Below, in pieces: positions 9,703-16,849 of a stretch of DNA of 64,000 bases. The position numbers were made by a program, and so were the translations under genes. The DNA is taken from positions 162,163 through 226,162 of the forward strand of contig NZ_MVBD01000008.1 of assembly GCF_002000055.1 (NCBI RefSeq). The letters run 5' to 3'. This DNA comes from Marinicella sediminis (GTDB taxonomy: Bacteria; Pseudomonadota; Gammaproteobacteria; Xanthomonadales; Marinicellaceae). The notes under the pieces are model-generated. The model was not told the DNA's origin. It ran no database searches and saw only the letters and a program-made list of their open reading frames with translations. How positions within the stretch are numbered: the first letter of the stretch is position 1; each line of letters begins with the position of its first letter.

Positions 9703-9730
9703 TGGCTGAAAAAAAGAATGCGTTTATAAT
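9703..9730 (+). promoter_or_regulatory. Candidate promoter of the lipoprotein-pilin fusion gene
   Basis: A consensus -10 TATAAT lies at 9725-9730, 30 bases before the start codon. The best -35 at suitable spacing is TGGCTG (9703-9708, spacer 16), which is weak. AGGA lies just ahead of the ATG at 9761. Confidence 0.4.
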
Positions 9731-9760
9731 GCTTATTTTTAAATAACAGGAATAACAGTC

Positions 9761-11893
9761 ATGTACAGCAAAGGAATGATTCTGCTGGTGATGTTGGTCT
9801 CACTCACCGGTTGTGATGAACACATCAGCAAAGAACAGGTTTTAACCGACGTCAATCGTGACACCCAGCCGGTTAAACAAGCGTGGTTAAGAAACCATTT
9901 ACCCGATCATACCCTGGGCTATTTAAATGTGCCTACGCCGTGGAATTATTTGTTTGATGCCAAAAATGATGTGTTGCATCAGGTTCAGTCAACGGCTGTT
10001 CATCAACAACAAACCAGAGACATCATCCAGGGATATCGGGATAATTACCTTCATCTGGTACCGGCTCAGTACCAGGAGTTGATTGAGTTGGTACTTGTTA
10101 AGATGGATACTTCTCTGGAGCTGGCGCTGATCAATTATGCAGAGGCTGCTTTGTTACCGAATGTGGCTGTGGGGACCCGATTTAAAAACCTCAGCGCAAC
10201 ACAGCTGTTGACTCAGGTTGAACAGTTGTTGGCCGTGATGGCTCCGGGAACCATCATAGAGGCGGTTGATGGTGAATCCATATGGTCATTCAAAATCAAT
10301 GCGATTCAAAGCTGGATGCGCTACGATGAATCGACTGGGCAAATGTTGATACTCAGTGGTATGGGAGCCAACGCACAGCGTTTGTCAGCCTTGTGGACCG
10401 AACCTTCGGGAGATCGCCTGCAAGCCATTCAAAATCTGGACATGCAATCTGATCCCAGTGGCCTGAATTTCAGGAGCTGGTGGGCACCTGCTCGAATATA
10501 TCAATTGGCTGGCGCTTTTGTGCCCCCTGATGATCATCAAAAAATTGCATACTTGGGGCTTGATCAAATTGATTATGTTTGGGTGGGCAGTGAATCAGCC
10601 AGAGGTCAGGCAGCCCTGGCGATGCATCTGCTGATGCCAGAGACCGGTTTCCGTCTGGCTTTACCCCGGGCGGAGGACTGGTATGACATTGAATTGGCAG
10701 GAATACCTGATTCGGTGATACAAATCACCATGCCCACCACCGGGCAAGTGGCACAAGCCAAAACGTTCCTGAAAACTGATCAATGGAATGTGTCAGAGGC
10801 CGCATACGACGAGTTGGCTTTTTTCCGGGACTTTGAAGAACTGATGGGGTTTGGGTTTGCTGATATGTTTGATGCCTATGAACAGCAATTTTATGTGGTC
10901 AGCGATCAGTCAGGGTCATGGATGGCAGTGAAGATCCGTGATCGTACGCTGTATGCAGAGCTGGACAGCCAGTCCAATCTGGCCTTGGGCATCTCACCCA
11001 GTCAGCGGTCATTGTCAGGTGTGATGATCAACGAGGCCCATTTTTCGTTATGGCAAAAAGTCTTTGCCGGAAGTACCTCAGCTGCCAACAATAAAAATGC
11101 TGAACAAATCAGTCAGTTTCTTGGCTTATTCAAAGACCACATTTATTGGTATGAAGCGGATGATGTGGTCTATCTGAGTTACCTCCCACAGGTATTGGCT
11201 GAAAAGAAATTGAGCAAGCATAAGGTTAATTTGTCTGCCTGGCTGACGGCTAATCAAGGGTCGAACTGGAATGCAGCAATACTGGCATTCGGTAAGGATG
11301 TCAAAGGATTGCCCAGAGACATTTACCACCGTTACCTGAGGTTGATTCAGGCCCTGGCTGATTTGGCACAGGTGGAGGTTGATTTGTTTGCCTTTCCTAC
11401 GGCCCGTGAACTGAATTTGCCGGACAGTGGACGAATTAATCTGACTGTGTCCTCAGATGCAGAAAAACTCAGTTTGCGATTTGCCTATGAGCATTCATTT
11501 GCTGAAGGCTTGTTTTATGGCGAAGGAACGGTTTTACTGGCCACCGCTGGCATCCTGGCGGCCACCGCGATCCCTGCTTACAATGACTACCTGTTGCGGG
11601 CGAAAATCGGCAATCGCCTGACTGCATTGGCGGACACCAAAACAAGCATTAATGAGCACTTTATCAGCAGACAATCCTTCACAGGGGTCAATGAATCACT
11701 GAACCTATCCGCACAAGGACTGTTGTTTGATGAAGAGCAAGCCGTTTTGATGGTACCTCTGGTTGATTTAGATGAACGTTTCGGAACTGATGATTATATC
11801 TACATGAAAGCCGATGGAACTGAGTCGTTTGTCATTGAGTGGGTTTGTTACAGTGACATTCAGCAAAATTTACTACCAGCTGCCTGCCGCTAA
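9761..11893 (+). CDS. Lipoprotein with a C-terminal type IV pilin-like domain
   Basis: 710 residues. The N-terminus is a lipoprotein signal with lipobox LTGC (Cys18). Asp19 follows, which in E. coli keeps lipoproteins in the inner membrane. Residues about 20-580 form a mixed alpha/beta extracytoplasmic region that I do not recognise. Residues 591-710 look like the mature part of a type IVa pilin: hydrophobic VLLATAGILAATAIPAYNDY (the GILAAIAIPAYQDY consensus), then LLRAKIGNRL, and a closing Cys pair in WVCYSD...LPAACR as in pilin disulfide loops. The prepilin peptidase site and FTLIE leader are absent. This is a fusion, so the pilin segment cannot be processed or assembled in the normal way. 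Function unknown; it may dock to pilus or secretion machinery. A terminator follows. Confidence 0.8.
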   Translation: MYSKGMILLVMLVSLTGCDEHISKEQVLTDVNRDTQPVKQAWLRNHLPDHTLGYLNVPTPWNYLFDAKNDVLHQVQSTAVHQQQTRDIIQGYRDNYLHLVPAQYQELIELVLVKMDTSLELALINYAEAALLPNVAVGTRFKNLSATQLLTQVEQLLAVMAPGTIIEAVDGESIWSFKINAIQSWMRYDESTGQMLILSGMGANAQRLSALWTEPSGDRLQAIQNLDMQSDPSGLNFRSWWAPARIYQLAGAFVPPDDHQKIAYLGLDQIDYVWVGSESARGQAALAMHLLMPETGFRLALPRAEDWYDIELAGIPDSVIQITMPTTGQVAQAKTFLKTDQWNVSEAAYDELAFFRDFEELMGFGFADMFDAYEQQFYVVSDQSGSWMAVKIRDRTLYAELDSQSNLALGISPSQRSLSGVMINEAHFSLWQKVFAGSTSAANNKNAEQISQFLGLFKDHIYWYEADDVVYLSYLPQVLAEKKLSKHKVNLSAWLTANQGSNWNAAILAFGKDVKGLPRDIYHRYLRLIQALADLAQVEVDLFAFPTARELNLPDSGRINLTVSSDAEKLSLRFAYEHSFAEGLFYGEGTVLLATAGILAATAIPAYNDYLLRAKIGNRLTALADTKTSINEHFISRQSFTGVNESLNLSAQGLLFDEEQAVLMVPLVDLDERFGTDDYIYMKADGTESFVIEWVCYSDIQQNLLPAACR

Positions 11894-11913
11894 AGATTAT
11901 TCATGACATCACT

Positions 11914-11949
11914 GCACCTGGTCATCATTTTTTGGCCGGGTGCTTTTTT
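11914..11949 (+). terminator. Intrinsic terminator after the lipoprotein-pilin fusion gene
   Basis: GCACCTGG (11914-11921) pairs with CCGGGTGC (11936-11943, one G-U), and six T follow. Its presence argues that the sigma-factor gene downstream has its own promoter and does not start as far upstream as 11903. Confidence 0.65.
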
Positions 11950-12079
11950 ATTAAGCGATTGCAGTTTTTTTACTTCACTGGCGTTACTTTTTTTGCCAGT
12001 CCACGTTTCCGGCCATAAGATAGAGATTGACACACAGTCAAACAACCGGAGCAGAATCATCGTTTCAGACAACCAAATC

Positions 12080-12631
12080 ATGATGCAGGTCAAAGCAGGG
12101 CAGACAGCCATGTTGGGGCTGTTGTATGAGAGGCACAAAAAGGCGTTGTTTGGTTTCTTCTACAAAATGTGTCGTTCGACCACTGTCAGTGAAGATTTGG
12201 TGCAAACAGTTTTCATCAAGATACTGCATGGAAAAGAAGGCTTTATGGGACATGGCCAATTCATCACCTGGATGTTCCACATCGCCAGAAATGCTTTGCA
12301 TGATCACTACCGCAAACAAAAAAACAATCACCTCGAATTACTTGAATCAGGGCCAGACTCGGTGGCAGGAAGTGCTGATGTGGCTGCCAAATATGACAGT
12401 GAACAAACCATCAGCCAGTTGTTTTCAGCGATCGATTTGTTGAGCGTTGATAAAAAGGAATTACTTGTAATGAGCCGCTTTCAACACCTGAAATACAAAG
12501 AAATAGCCACCATCACCGGCAGTACTGAGGGTGCGGTCAAAATGAAAATGCGTCGCACCTTGATTGAATTGCGGGATCGGTTTAATGAGTTACAAAACGG
12601 AGGCATACATGTCACGTCAAAAAAACAGTGA
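12080..12631 (+). CDS. ECF-type RNA polymerase sigma factor
   Basis: Sigma-70 region 2 is seen in LLYERHKKALFGFFYKM, SEDLVQTVFIKIL and FITWMFHIARNALHDHYRK. Region 4 is seen in LLVMSRFQHLKYKEIATITG followed by STEGAVKMKMRRTL. The size (about 183 residues) fits an extracytoplasmic-function sigma factor. The frame stays open back to an ATG at 11903, but that would add a hydrophobic 59-residue extension translated through a terminator. I therefore place the start at 12080, or 12083. Neither has a good ribosome site, so the N-terminus is uncertain. The 3' end overlaps the anti-sigma candidate by 23 bases, a common arrangement for sigma/anti-sigma pairs. Confidence 0.85.
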   Translation: MMQVKAGQTAMLGLLYERHKKALFGFFYKMCRSTTVSEDLVQTVFIKILHGKEGFMGHGQFITWMFHIARNALHDHYRKQKNNHLELLESGPDSVAGSADVAAKYDSEQTISQLFSAIDLLSVDKKELLVMSRFQHLKYKEIATITGSTEGAVKMKMRRTLIELRDRFNELQNGGIHVTSKKQ

Positions 12632-13454
12632 GCAGCTGGAGTTGCTGATGATGGATTACCTGTCGGGCAAAATGTCTGCCAGTGAGCAACAGCAGTTTCA
12701 GTGCTTGCTTGCATCACATCCTGAACACAGCCAGGAATTGCTCGAATTAGAACACATGTTGCTTGTGTTTGATCAGCATCAACAACAACCGGTACCTAAG
12801 CCTTCAAGCGCGATGGATGACCGGTTTTACGGTATGTTGCATGAGCACATTCATCAGCAACAAGTCCAACCTGCAACTTCAGTTTCACAGTGGCACCAGC
12901 GAATTAGACAATGGTTCAGCTGGCAATCATTGAAACCGATCGGCTTTGCTTTCAGCATGCTGGCAGTCGGGGTGTTAATCGGGCAAAACCGACAATTAAA
13001 AGAAGAGCAGCAACACTGGCAGGCCAACCAGGTTGATCAGCAACAACAGCAGATTCAAGCCCTCACTGTGCTCGCCATGTTGGATATGCCTTCTGCCAAT
13101 AAACGTATGATGGCCCTCAATTTAGCGGCCATGACACAACAACCAGGTGAGTCCTTGATAGAGGCTTTGTTGATCACGCTGAAACAAGACAACAACGTCA
13201 ACGTGAGGCTGCAGGCATTGGATACCCTGACCACCTGGATCAACAATGATAACAGCAACAGCTTCCTCAGAAATGGACTGGTCAGTGCCATTGATCATCA
13301 GCAGTCGCCCATGGTGCAAATCGCCATGGCTGACCTGATGCAAAGAATTGGAGAGCCTCAGGCAGTGAAACCCTTACAGAAACTGCTTGAACAAGAACCG
13401 TTGATCGAACCAGTGAGAGAAAAACTCACAGCTGCAGTCGATCAATTGATTTAA
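12609..13454 (+). CDS. Membrane anti-sigma candidate with periplasmic HEAT-like repeats
   Basis: 281 residues from the ATG at 12609 (GGAGG at 12599-12603). The cytoplasmic N-terminus (LLMMDYLSGKMSASEQQQFQ) resembles anti-sigma factor N-terminal helices, though without the HxxxCxxC zinc motif. A short membrane helix lies at about residues 109-125. The C-terminal half carries helical repeats of HEAT type (for example VRLQALDTLTTWI and VQIAMADLMQRIGEPQAVKP). The sigma-factor gene overlaps its start, and two secreted DUF4097 proteins follow. The likely role is holding the ECF factor at the membrane, with the repeats as periplasmic sensor. That role is inferred from position and layout. Confidence 0.75.
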   Translation: MSRQKNSEQLELLMMDYLSGKMSASEQQQFQCLLASHPEHSQELLELEHMLLVFDQHQQQPVPKPSSAMDDRFYGMLHEHIHQQQVQPATSVSQWHQRIRQWFSWQSLKPIGFAFSMLAVGVLIGQNRQLKEEQQHWQANQVDQQQQQIQALTVLAMLDMPSANKRMMALNLAAMTQQPGESLIEALLITLKQDNNVNVRLQALDTLTTWINNDNSNSFLRNGLVSAIDHQQSPMVQIAMADLMQRIGEPQAVKPLQKLLEQEPLIEPVREKLTAAVDQLI

Positions 13455-13478
13455 TCAAACCAACAACAGGAAATTAAC

Positions 13479-14381
13479 ATGAATTACATCCATTCCATCT
13501 ACACCAGTTTGCTGGGGATGGCGGTGCTGACACTGTTCAGCACCACTTCCATCCATGCTGGTGAAGTCGCATTATCAGAGCGTGCTGTCATCAAACGACA
13601 AGACTCATTTGCTGATCCGCAAGGACAAAATACACTGATAGTGCACAATATTTTTGGTGCCATTGATGTGCAGGGTCATGCCGGTGATGACATTCAGATA
13701 GTGGCCAGCAAATCCATTTATGCGGAGAACCGTGCTGATCTAAAGCAGGGCATGGAAGAAGTGGAATTGCGGGTTGAAAACCTGGGCAATCAACTTTATG
13801 TGTTCCTTGACTTGCCGCTGGTATCATTCAATGCCACCACTGGCGAGATCAGTTATGAGGGCTACTGGCAACGAGACAAGCACCGGCATACGGGTTATCG
13901 ACATCTGCTGGACATTACCATCAGAATTCCCAGGCACACCAGTCTGAAGCTGTCGGCGATCAACGACGGAGCCATTACAGTCAATGGTATTGATGCGGAT
14001 TTTTTGAATGTGTCAAACATCAATGGAGCCATTGAGTTGGTGGATGTGGCTGGTCAAACACGCGTGAATGCAATCAACAAAGACGTCCACATTGCTTACC
14101 GCAGCAATCCCCCGGCAGAATCCAGTTTTGAAACCATCAATGGTGATCTGAACATCAGCTTCGCTGGCACACCGGATGCAGAAGTCATCTATCAGACCAT
14201 GCATGGGGATTTGTATACGGCTTATGACGTAACCCCCATGAAGCCACAGGTTGAGGTGCAAAATAAACAACGCAACCGTGGTATCAAATATCAACTCAAC
14301 GCAGACAGTCGCCTGCAATTGGGGGCCGGTGGTGCTGTATACCGGTTCAAAACCCTCAATGGTGACATCAGATTACAATGA
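13479..14381 (+). CDS. Secreted DUF4097-type beta-helical protein (first paralogue)
   Basis: 300 residues with a Sec signal (cleavage probably after SIHA). The mature part has repeating short beta strands such as LSAINDGAITVNGI, LNVSNINGAIELVDVAGQTR and VNAINKDVHIAY, the pattern of DUF4097 "putative adhesin" beta-helix proteins. These proteins are often encoded next to ECF sigma/anti-sigma pairs. It starts 24 bases after the anti-sigma gene, and its stop overlaps an in-frame ATG of the next gene (ATGA). The next gene is a paralogue: both share the order IFGAIDVQG / IYGGITVTG, NDGAITV / NDGATHV and NGDI / SGDL. Molecular function unknown; it could be an envelope-stress effector of the sigma factor. 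Confidence 0.82.
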   Translation: MNYIHSIYTSLLGMAVLTLFSTTSIHAGEVALSERAVIKRQDSFADPQGQNTLIVHNIFGAIDVQGHAGDDIQIVASKSIYAENRADLKQGMEEVELRVENLGNQLYVFLDLPLVSFNATTGEISYEGYWQRDKHRHTGYRHLLDITIRIPRHTSLKLSAINDGAITVNGIDADFLNVSNINGAIELVDVAGQTRVNAINKDVHIAYRSNPPAESSFETINGDLNISFAGTPDAEVIYQTMHGDLYTAYDVTPMKPQVEVQNKQRNRGIKYQLNADSRLQLGAGGAVYRFKTLNGDIRLQ

Positions 14382-14395
14382 ACAAGGAGCCAATG

Positions 14396-15217
14396 ATGAA
14401 AAAAATGAGATATGTAATGTATTTATTGATATTGAGCCCGCAGTTGTGGGCCCAGTTGGACGAGGAGATGGTTGAAGAGCTGGTCATCCCATTGAGTCAG
14501 CCTGGTAAGCCAGGAATCTTGGAGGTCAATCAGATTTATGGTGGAATTACCGTGACTGGGTATGATGGCAATGAGGTGATCATTGTGGCCCGCCAGAAAA
14601 AAATGCATCGCACTGAGCCCATGAAAAATGGTCTGCGGCGAATTCAGAATAACAGCATGGCATTGGAAGTTGAAGAGGCTGACAACCATGTCGAAGTGGT
14701 GTCGAAAAACTGGGGCAGCGATGGCCGCGCGGTGCTTAATCTGGAAGTGCAGGTGCCACGGAACTTTAACCTCAAATTGAAAAACATCAATGACGGAGCA
14801 ACCCATGTTGAACAAGTCAGGGGTGATTTGGAAATCAGTAACATCAATCATGACATCATTTTGATGGATGTTTCCGGATCAGCAGTGGTCGACAGCATCA
14901 ATGGCACCATCAAGGCGGTGTTCAATGAAGTCAGCAGTGACAACCAACTGGCATTCACCAGTTTCAATGAAGATGTTGACATTACCTTGCCGGCTGAAGT
15001 GAAGGCAGATTTCAAGTTACAGACTGAGTATGGTGAAATTTACACAGGATTTGACATTGATTTTTCAGCCACAGCACCGCAGATTAAACGAGAAAAGGGC
15101 AGCGGCAGTTATAAAGTCAAACTGGAGAAATGGGTGTCCGGTCAAGCCAATGGTGGTGGGGCAGGGATTGTACTGAAAAGCCATTCTGGCGATCTGATCA
15201 TCCGCACCGATGAGTGA
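14396..15217 (+). CDS. Secreted DUF4097-type beta-helical protein (second paralogue)
   Basis: 273 residues from the ATG at 14396, chosen because AAGGAG lies 6 bases upstream. ATGs at 14393 and 14378 are also in frame, the last overlapping the preceding stop. The signal peptide is MKKMRYVMYLLILSPQLWAQ. The mature protein has the same strand repeats as its neighbour (VNQIYGGITVTGYDGNEVII, LKLKNINDGATHVEQVRGDL, ISNINHDIILMDVSGSAVVD) and ends with LKSHSGDLIIRTD. It is the last gene of the sigma/anti-sigma/DUF4097 operon; a strong terminator follows 26 bases later. Confidence 0.82.
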   Translation: MKKMRYVMYLLILSPQLWAQLDEEMVEELVIPLSQPGKPGILEVNQIYGGITVTGYDGNEVIIVARQKKMHRTEPMKNGLRRIQNNSMALEVEEADNHVEVVSKNWGSDGRAVLNLEVQVPRNFNLKLKNINDGATHVEQVRGDLEISNINHDIILMDVSGSAVVDSINGTIKAVFNEVSSDNQLAFTSFNEDVDITLPAEVKADFKLQTEYGEIYTGFDIDFSATAPQIKREKGSGSYKVKLEKWVSGQANGGGAGIVLKSHSGDLIIRTDE

Positions 15218-15243
15218 TGTTTTCAGTTGAGTCAAGAAAGCAT

Positions 15244-15273
15244 AAAAAAGCCGCTTCGATCAGCGGCTTTTTT
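15244..15273 (+). terminator. Intrinsic terminator of the sigma/DUF4097 operon
   Basis: AAGCCGCT (15248-15255) pairs with AGCGGCTT (15262-15269) over a 6-base loop. A-run before and T-run after. Confidence 0.92.
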
Positions 15274-15572
15274 GATTATCGAACCGGAAAGCTGTTCCCG
15301 GAAACCTGCGGTCAGTGCCTGGTCTTCAACCAGTTCATTAATTGTTGGCACCAATGGCTGTGACGATCACCTGACAAAGGGTGGTAAGCAGGGTAAGGAG
15401 TGAATGCTTCTAAGCTTTCGTCAATGGTGGTATGGGTTGGTTTTTGTTCTGTATGCATAAATCACCAGATGGTTATTTAGATGCCACATATTTTAAGGAT
15501 AAGACTAGAGTAAAACACCCAATAAGGATTTTCTTTGGGTTTTGTTCAGATTGGGTTCAGGTAAAAAAAAGA
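15274..15572. other. Gene-free stretch between DUF4097 terminator and tRNA-Leu
   Basis: About 300 bases. A 64-codon open frame at 15432-15626 runs through the tRNA gene and has no ribosome site. I see no RNA hairpin or repeat here. Confidence 0.5.
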
Positions 15573-15659
15573 TGGTGCCGAGGGCGAGAATCGAACTCGC
15601 ACTCCCGTAAAGGAACCGGATTTTGAATCCGGCGCGTCTACCAGTTCCGCCACCCCGGC
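15573..15659 (-). tRNA. tRNA-Leu (anticodon CAA)
   Basis: Read on the minus strand, the gene is 87 bases including an encoded CCA end (15573-15575). The acceptor stem GCCGGGG pairs with CCTCGGC (one G-U). The anticodon stem CCGGA/TCCGG encloses the loop TTCAAAA, giving anticodon CAA. The long variable arm and the T-loop GTTCGATTC fit a class II tRNA, so leucine. Confidence 0.96.
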
Positions 15660-15671
15660 ACAGGGTTGACA

Positions 15672-15699
15672 AGTATATAAGATTTTGGCTTGATGGCAA
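15672..15699 (-). promoter_or_regulatory. Promoter of tRNA-Leu
   Basis: On the minus strand, -35 TTGCCA (15694-15699) and -10 TATACT (15672-15677) are separated by 16 bases. They lie 13 bases ahead of the tRNA 5' end. Confidence 0.7.
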
Positions 15700-15871
15700 G
15701 TGATTTTTTAAGATAATCCTGGCTGATGGGTATCCTTAGGCGGCCAGTATTGCACAGTGAACGGACAGATGACCCTGCTGATTGTGTAAATAGCGTTCGA
15801 TTTTGTTTGAAAAGTGAATCATTGACCACAGAATATACGCATCAAAACAACCAATCCTGAGGAGCTCAGAT

Positions 15872-16183
15872 ATGCAAATACAAGTCAATACCGATCATCA
15901 CATCCAGGGTGGAGACGCCTTAACCCAACATGTGGAAACCCTGCTGAATGATGCTTTGAATAATTTCAAAGATGAAGTGACCCGGGTTGAAGTGTTCATT
16001 GCCGATGAAAATGGCCACAAAGGTGGTGATGATGATTTGCGTTGCACCATGGAAGCACGCATCAGAGGATTGAAACCGTTGGTAGTGACTCACCATTCTG
16101 ACAACATCCATACCGCCATCGATGGTGCTGCAGAACGGATCATCAGGTCGGTACGCAAAACCGTTGAAAAGCGGCGGGGTTAA
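15872..16183 (+). CDS. Ribosome hibernation-promoting factor / S30AE family protein
   Basis: 103 residues, the size of short HPF/YfiA-type factors. The S30AE fold pattern is visible: N-terminal strand MQIQVNTDHHIQ, helix LTQHVETLLNDALNNFKDEV, strand TRVEVFIADENG, then CTMEARIRGLKPLVVT and the basic C-terminal helix AERIIRSVRKTVEKRRG. These proteins bind the small ribosomal subunit in stationary phase and block initiation. GAGGAG lies ahead of the ATG. The gene converges with dps, another stationary-phase gene, across a shared terminator. Which subfamily (HPF or RaiA) is not decided. Confidence 0.82.
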   Translation: MQIQVNTDHHIQGGDALTQHVETLLNDALNNFKDEVTRVEVFIADENGHKGGDDDLRCTMEARIRGLKPLVVTHHSDNIHTAIDGAAERIIRSVRKTVEKRRG

Positions 16184-16193
16184 ATCGACGCAA

Positions 16194-16226
16194 CAAAAAA
16201 ACCAGCCACCAGGGCTGGTTTTTTTT
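16194..16226. terminator. Bidirectional intrinsic terminator (HPF-like / dps)
   Basis: ACCAGCC (16201-16207) pairs with GGCTGGT (16213-16219), with A-run and T-run on the two sides. It lies between two convergent stops. Confidence 0.92.
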
Positions 16227-16243
16227 GGTCTTAGAGTTGGTGA

Positions 16244-16711
16244 TTAGCCCAATAAAGATCTGATCATCCAGGCATTTTTTTCATGAAATTCCATGCGTTG
16301 GGTCAACAAATCTCCACTGACTTCATCGGTATCAATGGCTTCACTCTGCAACAATTCTCTGGCGTGTCTGATGATCACTTCGTGTGATTCGAGCAGGTTT
16401 TTAAGCATGTTCTCTGCATTGGGTACGTCTGTCTCTTCTTTGATTTCAGTCAGTTTTGCAAATGCCTGATACGAACCCGGGGCGAATTCACCCAAAGCAC
16501 GGATGCGTTCAGCAATGATGTCTACAGCAGTCGCCAGTTCTGTGTATTGCTGTTCGAACAACGCATGCAGTGAGGTGAACTGGGGGCCGGTGACGTTCCA
16601 ATGGTAATTATGGGTTTTCAGATAGAGGGTATAGGTATCTGCCAGCAGACGACTCAATCCATCGACGATGGTTGAACGATTTTCAGTGTTGATTCCTATG
16701 TTGATGCTCAT
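16244..16711 (-). CDS. dps: Dps-family DNA-binding ferritin-like protein
   Basis: 155 residues. The Dps signature LKTHNYHWNVTGPQFTSLHA followed by LFEQQYTELATAVDIIAERI carries the intersubunit ferroxidase ligands (His37 and the acidic residues of the next helix). The family forms dodecamers that oxidise Fe(II) with peroxide and, in many members, coat DNA in starved cells. The N-terminus is short and not lysine-rich, so DNA binding is less certain than iron storage. Single gene, convergent with the HPF-like factor. Confidence 0.92.
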   Translation of the reverse strand: MSINIGINTENRSTIVDGLSRLLADTYTLYLKTHNYHWNVTGPQFTSLHALFEQQYTELATAVDIIAERIRALGEFAPGSYQAFAKLTEIKEETDVPNAENMLKNLLESHEVIIRHARELLQSEAIDTDEVSGDLLTQRMEFHEKNAWMIRSLLG

Positions 16712-16849
16712 AATGATGTACTCATATTGATTAAGAGCTTATATTTTAACCATAGGCGGGGCAGATGTACATTTGAGTTAATTGATCACATCAATCGACA
16801 GAATAGAATGAAGGTTTAATTGTGATCATTAATATCGATTGATGGCCGG

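Noticed and set aside
9544..9729. 61-codon frame ahead of the lipoprotein-pilin gene
   Set aside because: No ribosome site, overlaps the probable promoter, and the translation has no features of a known small protein.
11903..12079. N-terminal extension of the sigma factor as a membrane segment
   Set aside because: It would be translated across an intrinsic terminator of the preceding gene, and sigma region 2 begins only after 12080.
15432..15626. 64-codon frame before tRNA-Leu
   Set aside because: It reads through the tRNA gene on the other strand and lacks a ribosome site.
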